Assembly (NCBI RefSeq): GCF_000337595.1 | Contig: NZ_AOIL01000013.1 | Location: 241,213 to 284,354 of the forward strand | DNA from: Natrialba taiwanensis DSM 12281 | Lineage (GTDB): Archaea; Halobacteriota; Halobacteria; Halobacteriales; Natrialbaceae | DNA: 43,142 nt | Direction of reading: 5' to 3' | Shown here: piece by piece, positions 42,840 through 43,142 of the stretch | How positions within the stretch are numbered: the stretch's first letter is position 1 | How the letters are laid out: every line of letters begins with the position of its first letter | Notes under the pieces: model-generated | Database searches by the model: none | The model's input: the letters and a program-made list of their open reading frames with translations, nothing else | Told to the model about the DNA's origin: nothing | Position numbers and translations under genes: made by a program

Positions 42840-42942
42840 TTCGCACGACAGCGATAATTCGCAATCCTTATGGCTGCTTTCGCTCCTACGAATAAACGGA
42901 CCTTGCATCGGTACACGAGGCAAGGGCTGTGACACTGCGAGC

Positions 42943-43016
42943 GCCGGTGTAGCTCAGACTGGCAGAGCGAATCCTTCGTAAGGATTAGGTCGAGGGTTCA
43001 AATCCCTCCACCGGCT
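42943..43016 (+). tRNA. tRNA-Thr (anticodon CGT)
   Basis: 74 nt. The acceptor stem GCCGGTG pairs with CACCGGC (43009-43015), with discriminator T at 43016. The D arm is GCTC...GAGC-like. The anticodon stem AATCC/GGATT carries loop TTCGTAA (anticodon CGT). The T arm is GAGGG-TTCAAAT-CCCTC. No intron and no encoded CCA. A T/C-rich run follows immediately and may end transcription. Confidence 0.95.
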
Positions 43017-43101
43017 TGTCTTCTCGAATTATCGTATTATACGGACAGAGCCGCTATTCTGTCGTGTTCGGCTTCATTGAATCCGCAGAGGGCAGCGGGT
43101 T

Positions 43102-43142
43102 TCACTGTTTGATGGCTTGTTCGACGTTGTAAACGGCAGCAG
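43102..43142 (-). CDS. Possible 3' end of a gene cut by the window edge
   Basis: On the minus strand the last readable codons give AAVYNVEQAIKQ and stop (TGA at 43104-43102). Codon choice is haloarchaeal. Twelve residues do not allow identification. Confidence 0.3.
   Translation of the reverse strand, partial: AAVYNVEQAIKQ

Overview
The window looks like a euryarchaeal haloarchaeon (class Halobacteria, probably a Natrialbales-type genome). It has high G+C with strong GC3 bias and acidic proteins. Many start codons have a TATA-like element about 25-30 bases upstream, so leaderless transcripts are likely. It carries a near-complete set of Haloferax-type N-glycosylation (agl) genes and an archaeal Orc1/Cdc6. 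The first 37 bases are not genomic: they are an 18-base 454-type primer tail followed by the 19-bp Tn5/Nextera mosaic end. The window is therefore probably a draft contig, and homopolymer errors should be expected.

Positions 38-7324 and 15516-22568 form a protein N-glycosylation locus. They hold the 5' end of aglB (oligosaccharyltransferase), aglG, two paralogous GT2 glycosyltransferases, two paralogous alkaline-phosphatase-superfamily proteins, a Wzx/AglR-type flippase, aglF (UDP-glucose synthesis), a nucleotide-sugar epimerase, aglM (UDP-glucose dehydrogenase) and aglJ (first hexose onto dolichol phosphate). glmU and glmS (7897-10894) add UDP-GlcNAc supply. Together they can make UDP-Glc, UDP-GlcA and possibly UDP-GalA/Gal, build a dolichol-linked glycan, flip it and transfer it to Asn. 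An MFS carrier, an SLC13/DASS carrier with an adjacent XRE regulator and a perfect 19-bp palindrome, and a cysteine-dioxygenase-like gene interrupt the locus.

Positions 17403-19803 hold a candidate replication origin inside the glycosylation locus. Six copies of a 20-bp element (core TCATYTGAAA-NNN-GGTGT), two inverted and four direct, precede an orc1/cdc6 gene. The last copy abuts its start codon.

Positions 22716-27051 carry small haloarchaeal genes: a DUF5789-like protein, a ribbon-helix-helix regulator followed by a heptanucleotide tandem repeat, two uncharacterised proteins, a double VOC protein, a small membrane protein, a DUF5779-like protein and a ferritin-like protein.

Positions 27540-37984 are a branched-chain amino-acid operon: leuA - leader - ilvB - ilvN - ilvC - (118-aa protein) - leuC - leuD - HTTM membrane protein - leuB. 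Most junctions between ilvB and leuD overlap by a few bases. leuA carries an apparent +1 frameshift at a six-G run, possibly a sequencing error. The window closes with a GH3 glycosidase, dph5 (diphthamide synthesis), a Rieske protein, trm5 (tRNA m1G37), tRNA-Thr(CGT) and possibly the last codons of another gene.
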